A DNA stretch of 57,937 bases from an uncultured Bacteroidales bacterium (lineage in GTDB: Bacteria; Bacteroidota; Bacteroidia; Bacteroidales; Bacteroidaceae), in the NCBI GenBank assembly GCA_902789725.1, contig CADAPC010000010.1, forward strand, positions 1-57,937, given 5' to 3'. How positions within the stretch are numbered: the stretch's first letter is position 1; the number at the start of each line of letters is the position of its first letter. Shown here one piece after another: positions 27,948 through 36,745 of this stretch. The notes beneath the pieces were generated by a model. It had not been told where the DNA came from and searched no databases. It worked only from the letters and a program-made list of their open reading frames with translations. Both the position numbers and the translations under genes were made by a program.

Positions 27948-29261
27948 ATGTATATCAGTAATATTCGTAAAAAAAGTGCTTTAGTAATAGGTACGCTCAT
28001 TCTCTCACACGCTATGTGGGCACAATCCTCACAAGACAGCATCCAGTATGGCGGATGGAGCAAGTTCCGCATTGGTGGCTACGGAGAAATGGTTGCCGCA
28101 TTCAAGAATTATGGTTCCAATCGTTTCTACGGAGGTGCCGAGGGCAATGCCAAGGAGCATCGCAACACCATCAGCATTCCTCGTTTCGTGTTGGCTGGCG
28201 ACTACAAGTTCACCGACAAGTGGATTTTAGGAGCTGAAATTGAGTTCGAGAGCGGAGGCGTGGGCACAGCCTACGAACTGGAGAACACCGAAAATGGCGA
28301 ATACGAAACCGAAGTGGAGCGCGGAGGCGAAGTAGCCTTGGAGCAGTTCCACATCACCCGTCTGATTGACCGTGCATTCAATGTTCGTGCAGGCCACATT
28401 GTTTTGCCCGTAGGACAGAACAACGCCCATCACGAACCCATCACCTTCTTCGGCACCGTTCGTCCAGAGGGCGAAACCACCATCCTGCCCAACACTTGGC
28501 ACGAGACAGGATTGGAGTTCTTTGGCACCTTCGGCAGGAAGTACGCCACCTTCGACTATCAGGTGCAAATTGTCAACGGTCTCAACGCCAACGGCTTCGA
28601 CCGCAACACTTGGGCAGCAGGGGGCAAGCAAGGCATTTTTGAGGAAGAGAACTTCACCAGCCCAGGCTACGTGGCACGCATCGACTGGCGCGGTGTGCCA
28701 GGCTTGCGCTTAGGAGCAGCCTTCTACTATTGCGCCAACGTGGGCAAGAATGCCGACAAGAGCCAAACCTATGACGGACTCGGCAAAATGCCTGTACGCA
28801 TCTACAACCTCGACGGACAATACCGAAACAAGTGTGTGGAGGCACGCGCCAACTTCCTGTGGGGTAATCTGACCAACTCGCAGGTCATCAGTTCCAAAAA
28901 CACCAAGCTCTCCAACAAGTCACCCTACTCCCGCCTCACGCCTGTGGCACACAAAGCAGTGGCCTTTGGTGGCGAGCTGGGCTTAAACCTCCAAGGCATT
29001 CTGAACGATGCCCGCTTTCCACAAATCATTCCGTTCGGACGCTATGAATACTACAACGCCCAGCAGGATGTGCTTGCACCCTACGTGGCTGATGACCGTC
29101 TGAAAACCAGCATGTGGGTGATGGGCGTGAACTGGCGCATTTTGCCGCAACTGGTGGTGAAAGCCGACTACACCCTTCGTCGCATCGGTGGTGGGAAATA
29201 CAACAACGAGAACGAGTTTGCCCTCGGTGTGGCATGGGCAGGATGGTTTTGGAAGAAGTGA
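27948..29261 (+). CDS. Predicted outer-membrane porin-like beta-barrel
   Basis: A 437-residue exported protein with a signal peptide ending near MWAQSS. The body shows repeated amphipathic strands (SKFRIGGYGEMVAAF, RFVLAGDYKFTDKWILGAEIEFE, FALGVAWAGWFWKK), ends in an aromatic strand, and has the FNVRAGHIVLPVGQNNAHHEPITFF segment typical of Bacteroidetes porin-like barrels (quoted in part). It heads the imelysin cluster, so a role in passing iron or a carrier through the outer membrane is inferred; the substrate is unknown. Confidence 0.8.
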   Translation: MYISNIRKKSALVIGTLILSHAMWAQSSQDSIQYGGWSKFRIGGYGEMVAAFKNYGSNRFYGGAEGNAKEHRNTISIPRFVLAGDYKFTDKWILGAEIEFESGGVGTAYELENTENGEYETEVERGGEVALEQFHITRLIDRAFNVRAGHIVLPVGQNNAHHEPITFFGTVRPEGETTILPNTWHETGLEFFGTFGRKYATFDYQVQIVNGLNANGFDRNTWAAGGKQGIFEEENFTSPGYVARIDWRGVPGLRLGAAFYYCANVGKNADKSQTYDGLGKMPVRIYNLDGQYRNKCVEARANFLWGNLTNSQVISSKNTKLSNKSPYSRLTPVAHKAVAFGGELGLNLQGILNDARFPQIIPFGRYEYYNAQQDVLAPYVADDRLKTSMWVMGVNWRILPQLVVKADYTLRRIGGGKYNNENEFALGVAWAGWFWKK

Positions 29262-29308
29262 AAAGTAAATAATCAGTAATCAATAATCAATATAAAAAAC
29301 AGATTGAA

Positions 29309-30502
29309 ATGAAAAAGAATTTTCTTTTGATGGGTCTCTTCACACTGGGACTCGGCATCGCAGCTACTTCGTGCAGCAGCGATGATGATGACAAAAACAA
29401 TGGCGAGAACACAGAACTGACTGAAGAGCAGGCGCAGAACCTCGACTACACGTCGGACAACGCTGCCGCCTGGGGCAACTATGCCGTGTATGTGTCGCAA
29501 TTGCTGACCAACGACTCGCAGACCCTCTACGACGAGTGGAACAATGGTTTCGCAGAAGCCTTCAAGAACCACACCCCTTCATCGGGCTACACTTCAGCTG
29601 TAGGTTGCGTGGAGCAAATCATCGACGGTTGCATCGACATTGCCAACGAGGTGGGCACAGCCAAAATAGGCGAGCCTGTCGATTACTGGACATCGAACCA
29701 GAGAAACAAAGCACTCTATGCCGTGGAGTCATGGTACTCTTGGCACTCGCGCGATGACTACAAGAACAACATCGTCTCCATCATCAACTCCATCTGCGGT
29801 GAACGCTTTGAAGGCAATCCCAACGAGATTAACTATCACGCTTTGACAACCCCATCCATCATGTACACCCTGATGGCTAAAGGCAACGACGATTTGCGCC
29901 AAGCCACAGCCGCTGTCTATCTCAACACCCTTGCTGCTTGGAATGCCATCGATGCCATTCCCCAGCCCTTCCGCAACAACATCGGTTCAGCCGAAGCAGC
30001 AAAGGCAATGGAAGCTTGCGCCACCTTGACAACCAGCCTTGAGGCACTGAAGGGGCTCATCGAGAACAACCTCTCCGAGGAGGATGCGCAGAAAATTGTC
30101 AACCAATTCGTTGATGTAGTGGCACTGCCCACCTACAAGGACTTGGTGGAGAAGAACAACACCCTGCTTTCCACCGTGAAGGCATTACAGGCCAACCCTA
30201 CTGACAAGGCATTTGAAACTGCCTGTGCCGCATGGATTGATGCACGCAGACCCTGGGAGTCGTCCGAGGCATTCCTCTTCGGCCCTGTGTCGGAGTTAGG
30301 TCTCGACCCCAACATGGACTCTTGGCCACTCGATGCTGTGGGCATCGCCAACCTGCTCAAGTCGCAAAAGTGGACGGAAATGGAGTGGAGCGGCGAATAT
30401 GACGAGGAAAGCGAAGCCATTGAGGCAGCCCAGTCGCTCCGCGGTTTCCACACGCTGGAGTTCCTCCTCTACAAAGACGGACAGCCACGCACAGCGAAAT
30501 AA
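29309..30502 (+). CDS. Imelysin-family lipoprotein, circularly permuted type
   Basis: A lipoprotein (lipobox AATSC, C22) of the imelysin/M75 family, linked to iron uptake and not thought to be a true peptidase. The motifs ARRPWESSEAFLFGP, DSWPLDAVG and RGFHTLEFLL (GxHxxE at 379-384) lie at the C-terminus. The segment equivalent to the IrpA second half (ESWYSWHSRDDYKNNI region) comes first. In canonical imelysins the order is the reverse, so this is the circularly permuted form known from Bacteroides. It is followed by a di-haem oxidoreductase. Confidence 0.9.
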   Translation: MKKNFLLMGLFTLGLGIAATSCSSDDDDKNNGENTELTEEQAQNLDYTSDNAAAWGNYAVYVSQLLTNDSQTLYDEWNNGFAEAFKNHTPSSGYTSAVGCVEQIIDGCIDIANEVGTAKIGEPVDYWTSNQRNKALYAVESWYSWHSRDDYKNNIVSIINSICGERFEGNPNEINYHALTTPSIMYTLMAKGNDDLRQATAAVYLNTLAAWNAIDAIPQPFRNNIGSAEAAKAMEACATLTTSLEALKGLIENNLSEEDAQKIVNQFVDVVALPTYKDLVEKNNTLLSTVKALQANPTDKAFETACAAWIDARRPWESSEAFLFGPVSELGLDPNMDSWPLDAVGIANLLKSQKWTEMEWSGEYDEESEAIEAAQSLRGFHTLEFLLYKDGQPRTAK

Positions 30503-30544
30503 CTTTACTACACATTTCATAAAAAGCTCTGTTAGTTATCCAGA

Positions 30545-30581
30545 AGTGAAGGAGGAAAATAACCACATTTTCCCCTTCACT
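30545..30581 (+). promoter_or_regulatory. Strong mRNA hairpin between imelysin and DHOR genes
   Basis: A stem of 15 pairs with one bulged A (30545-30560 with 30567-30581) and a 6-base AACCAC loop lies 42 bases after the imelysin stop. No T-run follows, so it is more likely a processing or stability element, tuning expression inside the operon, than a terminator. Confidence 0.6.
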
Positions 30582-30630
30582 CTTGTAGCATACAGAAAAG
30601 AGCAAAGTCTTTACACACCCCGTTTGGGGG

Positions 30631-30670
30631 CAATACGCAATTCTAAGAAGCAATACGTAATTCTAAGAAA
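30631..30670 (+). repeat. 20-bp direct duplication abutting the DHOR start codon
   Basis: CAATACGYAATTCTAAGAAR occurs twice in tandem (30631-30650 and 30651-30670) and ends at the base before the ATG at 30671. It could arise by slippage or form a translation-control site. There is no Shine-Dalgarno sequence. Confidence 0.75.
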
Positions 30671-32224
30671 ATGAGTAAATCAACCAACCTTATCGCATGG
30701 ATGATCTTAAGCATGGGGCTTGCGTTGGTGTCCACCTCCTGCGAGGACGATTCGGAGGGAGGCGACACCTTTCTTGAAACCCACTCGCAAGAACTGGAGG
30801 GTTACGCACTCTCAGCAGGTACATCCACGATATTCATGAACTCGTCCAAAGCCTTCGACACTGATGCTGAATGGCTCGAAGGCACTTACGCCAAACGTTT
30901 CAACACGGGCGACCGCCTCTATGACAATGTCACAGACCACTATGGTCCCGTCTATGCTGGCTATTCGTGCGGAAGCTGCCACATGAATGCCGGGCGCACC
31001 TCGCCAGGGGTGTGGAACCGCATAGGCACCGATGCCGACGGCACACCCATCTATGGTTCGGGCACCAACGGCATGTCGGCCATGCTGGTGTATGTGGCAC
31101 GAAAAAACGGTGTCTTTTTCCAAAACTACGGACGTGTGCTCCATGACCAGACCATCTACGGTGTAACTGCCGAGGGCAAGCTGCAAGTGCGTTGGAACTA
31201 CGAGAAGGGACAGTTCCCCGATGGCGAGGAGTACGAACTGGCTCACCCCAACTACACGGTGGTGGCGTGGTACAAGAAAATGTGGGACGACGTGAAGAAG
31301 GACTCAGTGGAAATCAAGCCCGAAGACCTCTTCTGCACTGTCCGCATTCCCCTGCGCCATGTGGGCATGGGGCAGATGATGGCCATTGACCGCAACGAAA
31401 TTGAGCAACTGGCAGCCAAGAGCAACTACCCCGAGTATGGCATTTCTGGCAAGTGCAACTACATCACCGAAAAGGGAGTGAAGGGCGTAGGACTTTCGGG
31501 CAACAAGGCACAGCACCTCGACCTGACTGTGGAACTGGGTTTTTCGTCCGACATGGGTGCCACCAACTCGCGCTATCCTGAAGAGATTTGCGAAGGACAG
31601 TACCAGATGGTGGAAGGTTCGATGATGGGACTCACCTATGACCAGCTAGACGTAACCACCGAGGACATGGAGTGCGTTGACCTCTACCTGCACGGCCTTG
31701 GCGTGCCCGCCCGCCGCTTAGGGAGCAAACACACGCAGGTCACATTCATGAAGTCCGACGGCACCACCATCAGCATGAGCGAGCGAGAGGCTGTGGAAAA
31801 AGGTGAACAGGCTTTCTACAATGCCAAATGCCACCTCTGCCATGTGACTACCCTCCACACACGTCCCCGAGGAGCCACCCTGCTCAACGGCACAGAGCTG
31901 CCTTGGCTGGGCAATCAGACCATCCACCCCTACTCCGACTATCTGCTCCACGACATGGGTTCAGAAATCATGGGCGTGGGACTAAACGACAACTATGTGA
32001 GCGGACTGGCTCGCGGCAACGAGTGGCGCACCACCCCCCTGTGGGGCATCGGCTTGCAGAAGAAGGTGAACGGACACACTTACTTCCTCCATGACGGACG
32101 TGCGCGCAACTTCACCGAAGCCATCCTCTGGCACGGAGGCGAGGGCGAGGCCAGCAAGAACCTCTTCAAGAAGATGGATCGTGCCGACAGACAAGCTCTG
32201 GTCAAATTCCTCGAATCGCTCTAA
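30671..32224 (+). CDS. Di-haem oxidoreductase family (DHOR, thiol oxidoreductase-like) lipoprotein
   Basis: The 517-residue protein has a lipobox (STSC, C24) and two c-type haem sites, CGSCH (100-104) and CHLCH (387-391). The C-terminal WRTTPLWGIGL and FLHDGRARNFTEAILWHGGE are typical of the DHOR/DUF1111 family, which in other phyla is clustered with imelysins. It is predicted to act in the periplasm at a membrane, perhaps in iron redox chemistry. It is downstream of imelysin. Confidence 0.92.
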   Translation: MSKSTNLIAWMILSMGLALVSTSCEDDSEGGDTFLETHSQELEGYALSAGTSTIFMNSSKAFDTDAEWLEGTYAKRFNTGDRLYDNVTDHYGPVYAGYSCGSCHMNAGRTSPGVWNRIGTDADGTPIYGSGTNGMSAMLVYVARKNGVFFQNYGRVLHDQTIYGVTAEGKLQVRWNYEKGQFPDGEEYELAHPNYTVVAWYKKMWDDVKKDSVEIKPEDLFCTVRIPLRHVGMGQMMAIDRNEIEQLAAKSNYPEYGISGKCNYITEKGVKGVGLSGNKAQHLDLTVELGFSSDMGATNSRYPEEICEGQYQMVEGSMMGLTYDQLDVTTEDMECVDLYLHGLGVPARRLGSKHTQVTFMKSDGTTISMSEREAVEKGEQAFYNAKCHLCHVTTLHTRPRGATLLNGTELPWLGNQTIHPYSDYLLHDMGSEIMGVGLNDNYVSGLARGNEWRTTPLWGIGLQKKVNGHTYFLHDGRARNFTEAILWHGGEGEASKNLFKKMDRADRQALVKFLESL

Positions 32225-32296
32225 AGACTCTTTCGCAAAAAACATCAGACATTCAAAACTCAGATTAATAATCAATATATTACCCACCAAGAAACA

Positions 32297-33517
32297 ATGA
32301 AAACACTCTATATCGCAGCCATCGCTGCACTCAGTTCGCTCTCGGCCGCAGCACAAACAGCAGCCACTACCTACGATGCCGACAACGGCGTGGTGACCAT
32401 CGGTTCCGACCGCATGTTCCAAATCGAAAGCAAGGACGGCAACTTCTCTTTCAAACCATACCTGATGCTGCAAACCACAGCCAATTTCAATTACCACGAC
32501 GATGAGGGGCTGGACAAGGCCTACAACCAGGACAACGTGTCGAACTCAGGCTTCTCCTTCCCTTACGCCGTGCTGGGCTTCACAGGCAAGGCCTACAAGA
32601 TTGTCACCTACAACCTCTCCATCAACGCCTCTCAGTCGGGTGGTGCCCTGCTGCAACAGGCATGGTTCGATGTGCGCCCCACACGTGCATTCGGCATCAA
32701 GGTGGGTAAGTTCAAGACCCCCTTCAGCCACGCCTACCTCACCACGCTGGGCGAAACGCTCATGCCCTTGCTGCCCACATCGCTCACCGCCACCACCATC
32801 ATGCCCCATGTGCTCAATGCCGTCACGCCCAAGCTGGGCACAGGGTTCGACCTCGGCGTGATGGCTCACGGACAGATTGGCAAATGGTGGGGCTACGAGG
32901 CAGGACTCTTCAACGGCACAGGTGCCAACATCAACACCGCCACAAAGACTCTCTCCGACGATTGGCACATTCCCTCTCTGCTCTATGCCGCCCGCTTCAC
33001 CTGGGCACCAATGGGAGCGATGCCTGCCACCCAAGGCAATCCGAAACTACTCAACGAGAACAAGCTCCAGTTGGCCGCTTCAGCCAATCTGAACGTGGAG
33101 AGCGAGAGCGAAAGCACCAACGATGCCCGTTACGGCTTTGAAGCAGCCTGGCTCTACAAGAAGCTCTACCTCGGAGGCGAGTTCTACTACATGCACGTAG
33201 GCTTTACCGACCGCCAGAAAATCAAGGACAAGTTCGACTACTTCGGCGGCTACATTCAGGGTGGCTATTTCGTGGCTCCACAAACTCAGGTGGCTCTGCG
33301 CTACGACTTCTTCGACCGCAACGGCAGCGGCAAGGACGGTGTGCTGAACATGCCAGCCGTGGGTGTGAACTACTTCATCAAGAACACAGGACTGAAAGTA
33401 TCGGCTATGTATCAATACATAGGGCGCACAGGACACGAAACCCAGCTCGACCGCGACAATGATGACCTCGGCGTAGCCAAGCACGCTGCCACCGTTATGC
33501 TGCAGTACACTTTCTAA
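32297..33517 (+). CDS. Porin O/P-type outer-membrane barrel
   Basis: A 406-residue protein with a signal peptide ending at SAAAQT and a barrel of the phosphate-selective-porin (OprO/OprP) kind: FSFKPYLMLQTTANFNY, FGIKVGKFKTPFSH, many tyrosine/phenylalanine strand ends, and a closing AATVMLQYTF. The anion specificity cannot be inferred. It is the second barrel in this cluster, which is unusual, and lies between the DHOR and mono-haem genes. Confidence 0.88.
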   Translation: MKTLYIAAIAALSSLSAAAQTAATTYDADNGVVTIGSDRMFQIESKDGNFSFKPYLMLQTTANFNYHDDEGLDKAYNQDNVSNSGFSFPYAVLGFTGKAYKIVTYNLSINASQSGGALLQQAWFDVRPTRAFGIKVGKFKTPFSHAYLTTLGETLMPLLPTSLTATTIMPHVLNAVTPKLGTGFDLGVMAHGQIGKWWGYEAGLFNGTGANINTATKTLSDDWHIPSLLYAARFTWAPMGAMPATQGNPKLLNENKLQLAASANLNVESESESTNDARYGFEAAWLYKKLYLGGEFYYMHVGFTDRQKIKDKFDYFGGYIQGGYFVAPQTQVALRYDFFDRNGSGKDGVLNMPAVGVNYFIKNTGLKVSAMYQYIGRTGHETQLDRDNDDLGVAKHAATVMLQYTF

Positions 33518-33558
33518 TCCACACAATCTCCCCCCCAACAAACAAAACAGAACATGAG

Positions 33559-34308
33559 ATGATGAAACATCCTTACAGAATAATCATGCGCACCGTCCTC
33601 TGCGCAACAGTGGCGTGGAGCATGTGCAGCTGCGACGATGGCCATGTGGACGATCCAGTGTTTGAGAACACAGAAGACTCCTACAACGTAGAAATCACGG
33701 GCAAATTCCAGTCGCTCAACACATGGAGAGGTACTTACTCCGTGGCTGCCGCCTGCTTCAACGATGAGAGCAACTACTCACTCATCCAGAAGGTGCTGCC
33801 CTCCTCCACCGAAGACACCGTGCAGGTGCTCAAACTCTCCAACGTGCCCACCAATGCCAAGACGGTGGAGATAGCGGTGACCAACACCCTGCGCAAGCGC
33901 ATCGCCACCCTCTACTCCTACCCCATTCCATACAACCAGCGCTACAGCGACACCATCAAAATTGACGTGGGCACGCTCAACGTGGGCATGTTCGGTTCCA
34001 TCAACCAATTCATTTTCCAAGGCACAGGCACCAACTGCGCCCGCTGCCACTCGGCCGAACGCCCCACTGCCAATCTCGACCTTACCGCTGCCCATGCCTA
34101 CAACAGCCTGGTGAATGCGCCAGCAGAGAAAGACCCCTCAAAATTGCGCGTGAAGCCAGGCGATGCAGAAGGTAGCTTCCTCTACAAAGTCATCAGCGAG
34201 GGCGACGAGAATGTAGGCTACTCCCATGTAGGACTTTTTACCGACGACACCTACGCCCCCTTCCTCGACATCATCAAGGCATGGATAGACGGAGGAGCAA
34301 AAGAATGA
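33559..34308 (+). CDS. Mono-haem c-type lipoprotein of unknown family
   Basis: A 249-residue exported protein with a lipobox-like WSMCSC (C23/C25). A beta-rich N-terminal domain (about 45-150) is followed by a single c-haem site CARCH (160-164). No distal Met follows; H219 in the SHVGLF segment is a candidate sixth ligand. The C-terminal DIIKAWIDGGAKE is typical of cytochrome-c-like lipoproteins in Bacteroidetes. It is likely an electron partner for the DHOR. The start could be 33559 or 33562. Confidence 0.8.
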   Translation: MMKHPYRIIMRTVLCATVAWSMCSCDDGHVDDPVFENTEDSYNVEITGKFQSLNTWRGTYSVAAACFNDESNYSLIQKVLPSSTEDTVQVLKLSNVPTNAKTVEIAVTNTLRKRIATLYSYPIPYNQRYSDTIKIDVGTLNVGMFGSINQFIFQGTGTNCARCHSAERPTANLDLTAAHAYNSLVNAPAEKDPSKLRVKPGDAEGSFLYKVISEGDENVGYSHVGLFTDDTYAPFLDIIKAWIDGGAKE

Positions 34309-34985
34309 ACCACGAAAGGATGAGAAGGAAGCGTTTCCGCATGCTGTGGAAAGGGCTGCTCTGGCTCACAGTCGTTGTGTGGGCCACACCGCTCAGGGGT
34401 AGCATACGCGTGGTGGAGCGGGCACAGGCCGACTCCATGCGCACGTTGCAAGTGGTGTATCACAACCGAGTGTGTCCGCTCAACACACCAGCCACCCAGT
34501 TTGTGAAGCAACTCACCGGCAACCGAAAGTGGAAAGGACTCACGGCCGAACAGGTCATGCTCTCCTGGGCACTCTACCCCGAGGACTGGAAGGACGCACA
34601 GATGATTCGCATCAGCGACCCTGCAGTGACAAAGATGCTGGGCATTGAGGGCGAGGAGGCACGCTTCAGCGACTTCTTCGACCAGCAAGGCAACTACCGT
34701 CTGCCCGAAGGGAAATTTCCCGACATCGACCAGCGACTCACCCTCGTAGCCCTGCTCACCAAGGGAGAACTCTACCGTCCCCTCTCACCCAACGACGAAC
34801 AGCTCTCTGACTTGCGACTGTACATCGAACTGTTCCTGAACAACATTCCCTGGGACATCCTCCCCCTCTGTCTCTGCATGGTGCTCACACTCATGCTTTT
34901 CCTGCCCCGATGCAAACGGTGGGCCACTCCCATCATCGCAGCAGACATCCTCATGCTCGTGTTACACCTCACTTGCCACACCTGA
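34305..34985 (+). CDS. Stand-alone CcsA/ResB-like periplasmic domain protein
   Basis: The 226-residue protein has a membrane or signal segment (about 14-32) and a second hydrophobic region (about 180-220). Its middle (VVYHNRVCPLNTPATQFV, LTGNRKWKGLTAEQVML, PEDWKDAQMIRI) resembles part of the large Bacteroidetes cytochrome-c-biogenesis CcsA/ResB protein. The haem-handling CcsA core with its WGxFWxWD motif is missing, so it is a fragment-like paralogue. The ATG at 34305 overlaps the preceding stop (ATGA), showing translational coupling with the mono-haem gene. Confidence 0.6.
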   Translation: MNHERMRRKRFRMLWKGLLWLTVVVWATPLRGSIRVVERAQADSMRTLQVVYHNRVCPLNTPATQFVKQLTGNRKWKGLTAEQVMLSWALYPEDWKDAQMIRISDPAVTKMLGIEGEEARFSDFFDQQGNYRLPEGKFPDIDQRLTLVALLTKGELYRPLSPNDEQLSDLRLYIELFLNNIPWDILPLCLCMVLTLMLFLPRCKRWATPIIAADILMLVLHLTCHT

Positions 34986-35074
34986 TGGGTGGTTCCGCTA
35001 CCCAAAAGTGAGGATTTTCCCACTCGGAAGCAATGAAATGCAACATTCCTTACACAAGATTCCCAATTTTTCAC

Positions 35075-35082
35075 TACCTTTG
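35075..35082 (+). promoter_or_regulatory. -7 promoter element for the Rid gene
   Basis: TACCTTTG lies 8 bases before the ATG at 35091, so the transcript would be nearly leaderless. No clear -33 element was seen. Confidence 0.55.
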
Positions 35083-35090
35083 CACCCATT

Positions 35091-36230
35091 ATGGAATATA
35101 AGTCAAGAAACATAAAAGAAATAGGAGCCAGCATCCAGTTCACGCGCTTCTCGGCTGGAGAAGTAGAGGAAATCCATGCCATGCTCCACGTAGAGGCGCG
35201 CGGCGAAATTTTCGAAACCCAGCTGGAGCGCATTCAGAAAGCAGAGGCCGAACTGAAGGATATGGCCGAAGTGAAAGGGGCACGCCCCGTATTCAAGCGC
35301 TATTTCCTTAGCGACGCTACCAACCAAGTGCCACTCATTCAGCAGGAGGACACTTGCACCATCAGCTACATCCAGCAGCCACCGCTCGACGGCTCCAAGA
35401 TTGCCATTTGGCTCTACCTGCAAAAAGGCACCGAAGTGAGTCAGATGAACGGCTCCACCGTAGTGACTCACAACGGTTACCAGCACATCTGGACCATGGG
35501 TCTGCTCGACACTTCTTGCGACACCTCATACATGCAGAGCTGGAACACGCTGCTCGCCTACATCAACACGCTCAAGCTCTTCAACGCCACGCTCGAAGCT
35601 AACTGCATACGCACCTGGTTCTTCGTGCGCGACGTCGATACACAGTATGGCGGTTTGGTGAAGTCGCGTCGCGAATGCTTCATGGAGCAAGGTCTCACGC
35701 CCGAAACCCACTACATCGCCTCCACCGGCATCGGCGGCACACCTGCCAACCCCAAAGCACTGGTGCAGCTGGGCAGCTATGCCATGACAGGCTTCCAGCC
35801 CCAGCAGCAACGCTACCTTTACGCACTCACCCACCTCAACCGCACCATCGAGTATGGCGTCACCTTCGAGCGCGGCACCCTCATGCAATATGGCGACCGC
35901 AACCACATCTACATCTCGGGCACGGCATCCATCAACAATAAGGGTGAAGTGGTACATGTGGGCAACATCGAGAAGCAGACCTACCGCATGTGGGAGAACG
36001 TGGAAGCACTCCTCAACGAAGGTGGCATGAGCTACGACGATGTGATGCAAATTGTAGTCTATCTGCGCGACCTTGCCGACTACGACTTGGTGAAGCGCCT
36101 CTTCGACCAGAAGTTCCCCAACATGCCGCTGGTCATCACCCTCGCCCCCGTATGCCGCCCCACCTGGCTCATCGAAATGGAGTGCGTGGCGGTGCAGAAG
36201 ACCGACAACTCACAATTCAGAAATTTCTAA
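35091..36230 (+). CDS. Two-domain Rid/YjgF-family protein
   Basis: The 379-residue protein has an N-terminal Rid-fold-like half and a C-terminal YjgF domain (about 260-375; YISGTASINNKGEVVHVGNI, DVMQIVVYLRDLADYDLVKR, PAVC-like APVCRPTWLIEMECVAV). Rid proteins hydrolyse reactive imines; two-domain members also include chorismatase-like enzymes (FkbO/Hyg5), so the reaction is uncertain. It is transcribed from its own promoter. Confidence 0.8.
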   Translation: MEYKSRNIKEIGASIQFTRFSAGEVEEIHAMLHVEARGEIFETQLERIQKAEAELKDMAEVKGARPVFKRYFLSDATNQVPLIQQEDTCTISYIQQPPLDGSKIAIWLYLQKGTEVSQMNGSTVVTHNGYQHIWTMGLLDTSCDTSYMQSWNTLLAYINTLKLFNATLEANCIRTWFFVRDVDTQYGGLVKSRRECFMEQGLTPETHYIASTGIGGTPANPKALVQLGSYAMTGFQPQQQRYLYALTHLNRTIEYGVTFERGTLMQYGDRNHIYISGTASINNKGEVVHVGNIEKQTYRMWENVEALLNEGGMSYDDVMQIVVYLRDLADYDLVKRLFDQKFPNMPLVITLAPVCRPTWLIEMECVAVQKTDNSQFRNF

Positions 36231-36254
36231 GACTCCACTTTACTCACAACGGCG

Positions 36255-36403
36255 CGTTCCAGTTCCAGTTGTTCCAATAAAAAAATAGAGGAACAGCACC
36301 TCTACTAAGTACCATATAAACACTTAATATATAAGTGTTTATATAGTATAATAGCCATATAGGGAACAACTTTAAAATAAATGGAACAACTGGAACTGGA
36401 ACG
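36255..36403. repeat. Nested inverted-repeat element between Rid and serA
   Basis: A perfect 22-bp outer pair (36255-36276 and 36382-36403) encloses a perfect 13-bp inner palindrome (36314-36326 and 36332-36344). The element is 149 bp and lies between convergent genes, like the secA-fcl element, and could be a MITE remnant, a structured RNA or a bidirectional terminator. Confidence 0.8.
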
Positions 36404-36504
36404 ATCGCCGCGTTTGTTTCACCTTAAAAGAATGAAAAACAATAAAATACAATATCAGCAAAACTACTGCGCCCGCCGTGCCGGACCTTGCTCTATTGGA
36501 AAAT

Positions 36505-36609
36505 AACCCAGCCTTATTGCTAATTAACCCTGCCTTTTTGCTAATTAACCCTGCCTTTTTGCTAATTAACCCAGCCTTTTTGCTAATTAACCCTGCCTTA
36601 TTACGTTTC
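36505..36609. repeat. 21-bp tandem repeat
   Basis: AACCC boxes start at 36505, 36526, 36547, 36568 and 36589, exactly 21 bp apart. The unit consensus is GCTAATTAACCCTGCCTTTTT-like, with the palindrome TAATTA at its core. It lies in the convergent gap of Rid and serA. The rest of the 515-base gap (36231-36745) holds the nested element at 36255-36403 and the serA hairpin at 36684-36726. Confidence 0.9.
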
Positions 36610-36683
36610 CCTCATATTTGATACGAAGAAGAAATAAAGCAATTATTGAATGCTATTTATTATACCGAACTGACGTTATTAAT

Positions 36684-36726
36684 AGCACAAGGAGGGTGTG
36701 TCGATTTGACACATCCTCCTTGTGCT
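36684..36726 (-). terminator. Strong hairpin after serA
   Basis: A 19-pair stem with one G-T wobble (36684-36702 with 36708-36726) and loop GATTT. It follows the serA stop on the minus strand and faces the Rid gene, so it likely stops both strands. The T-tract is weak. Confidence 0.75.
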
Positions 36727-36745
36727 GATATTTTCTAAAGCGTGA

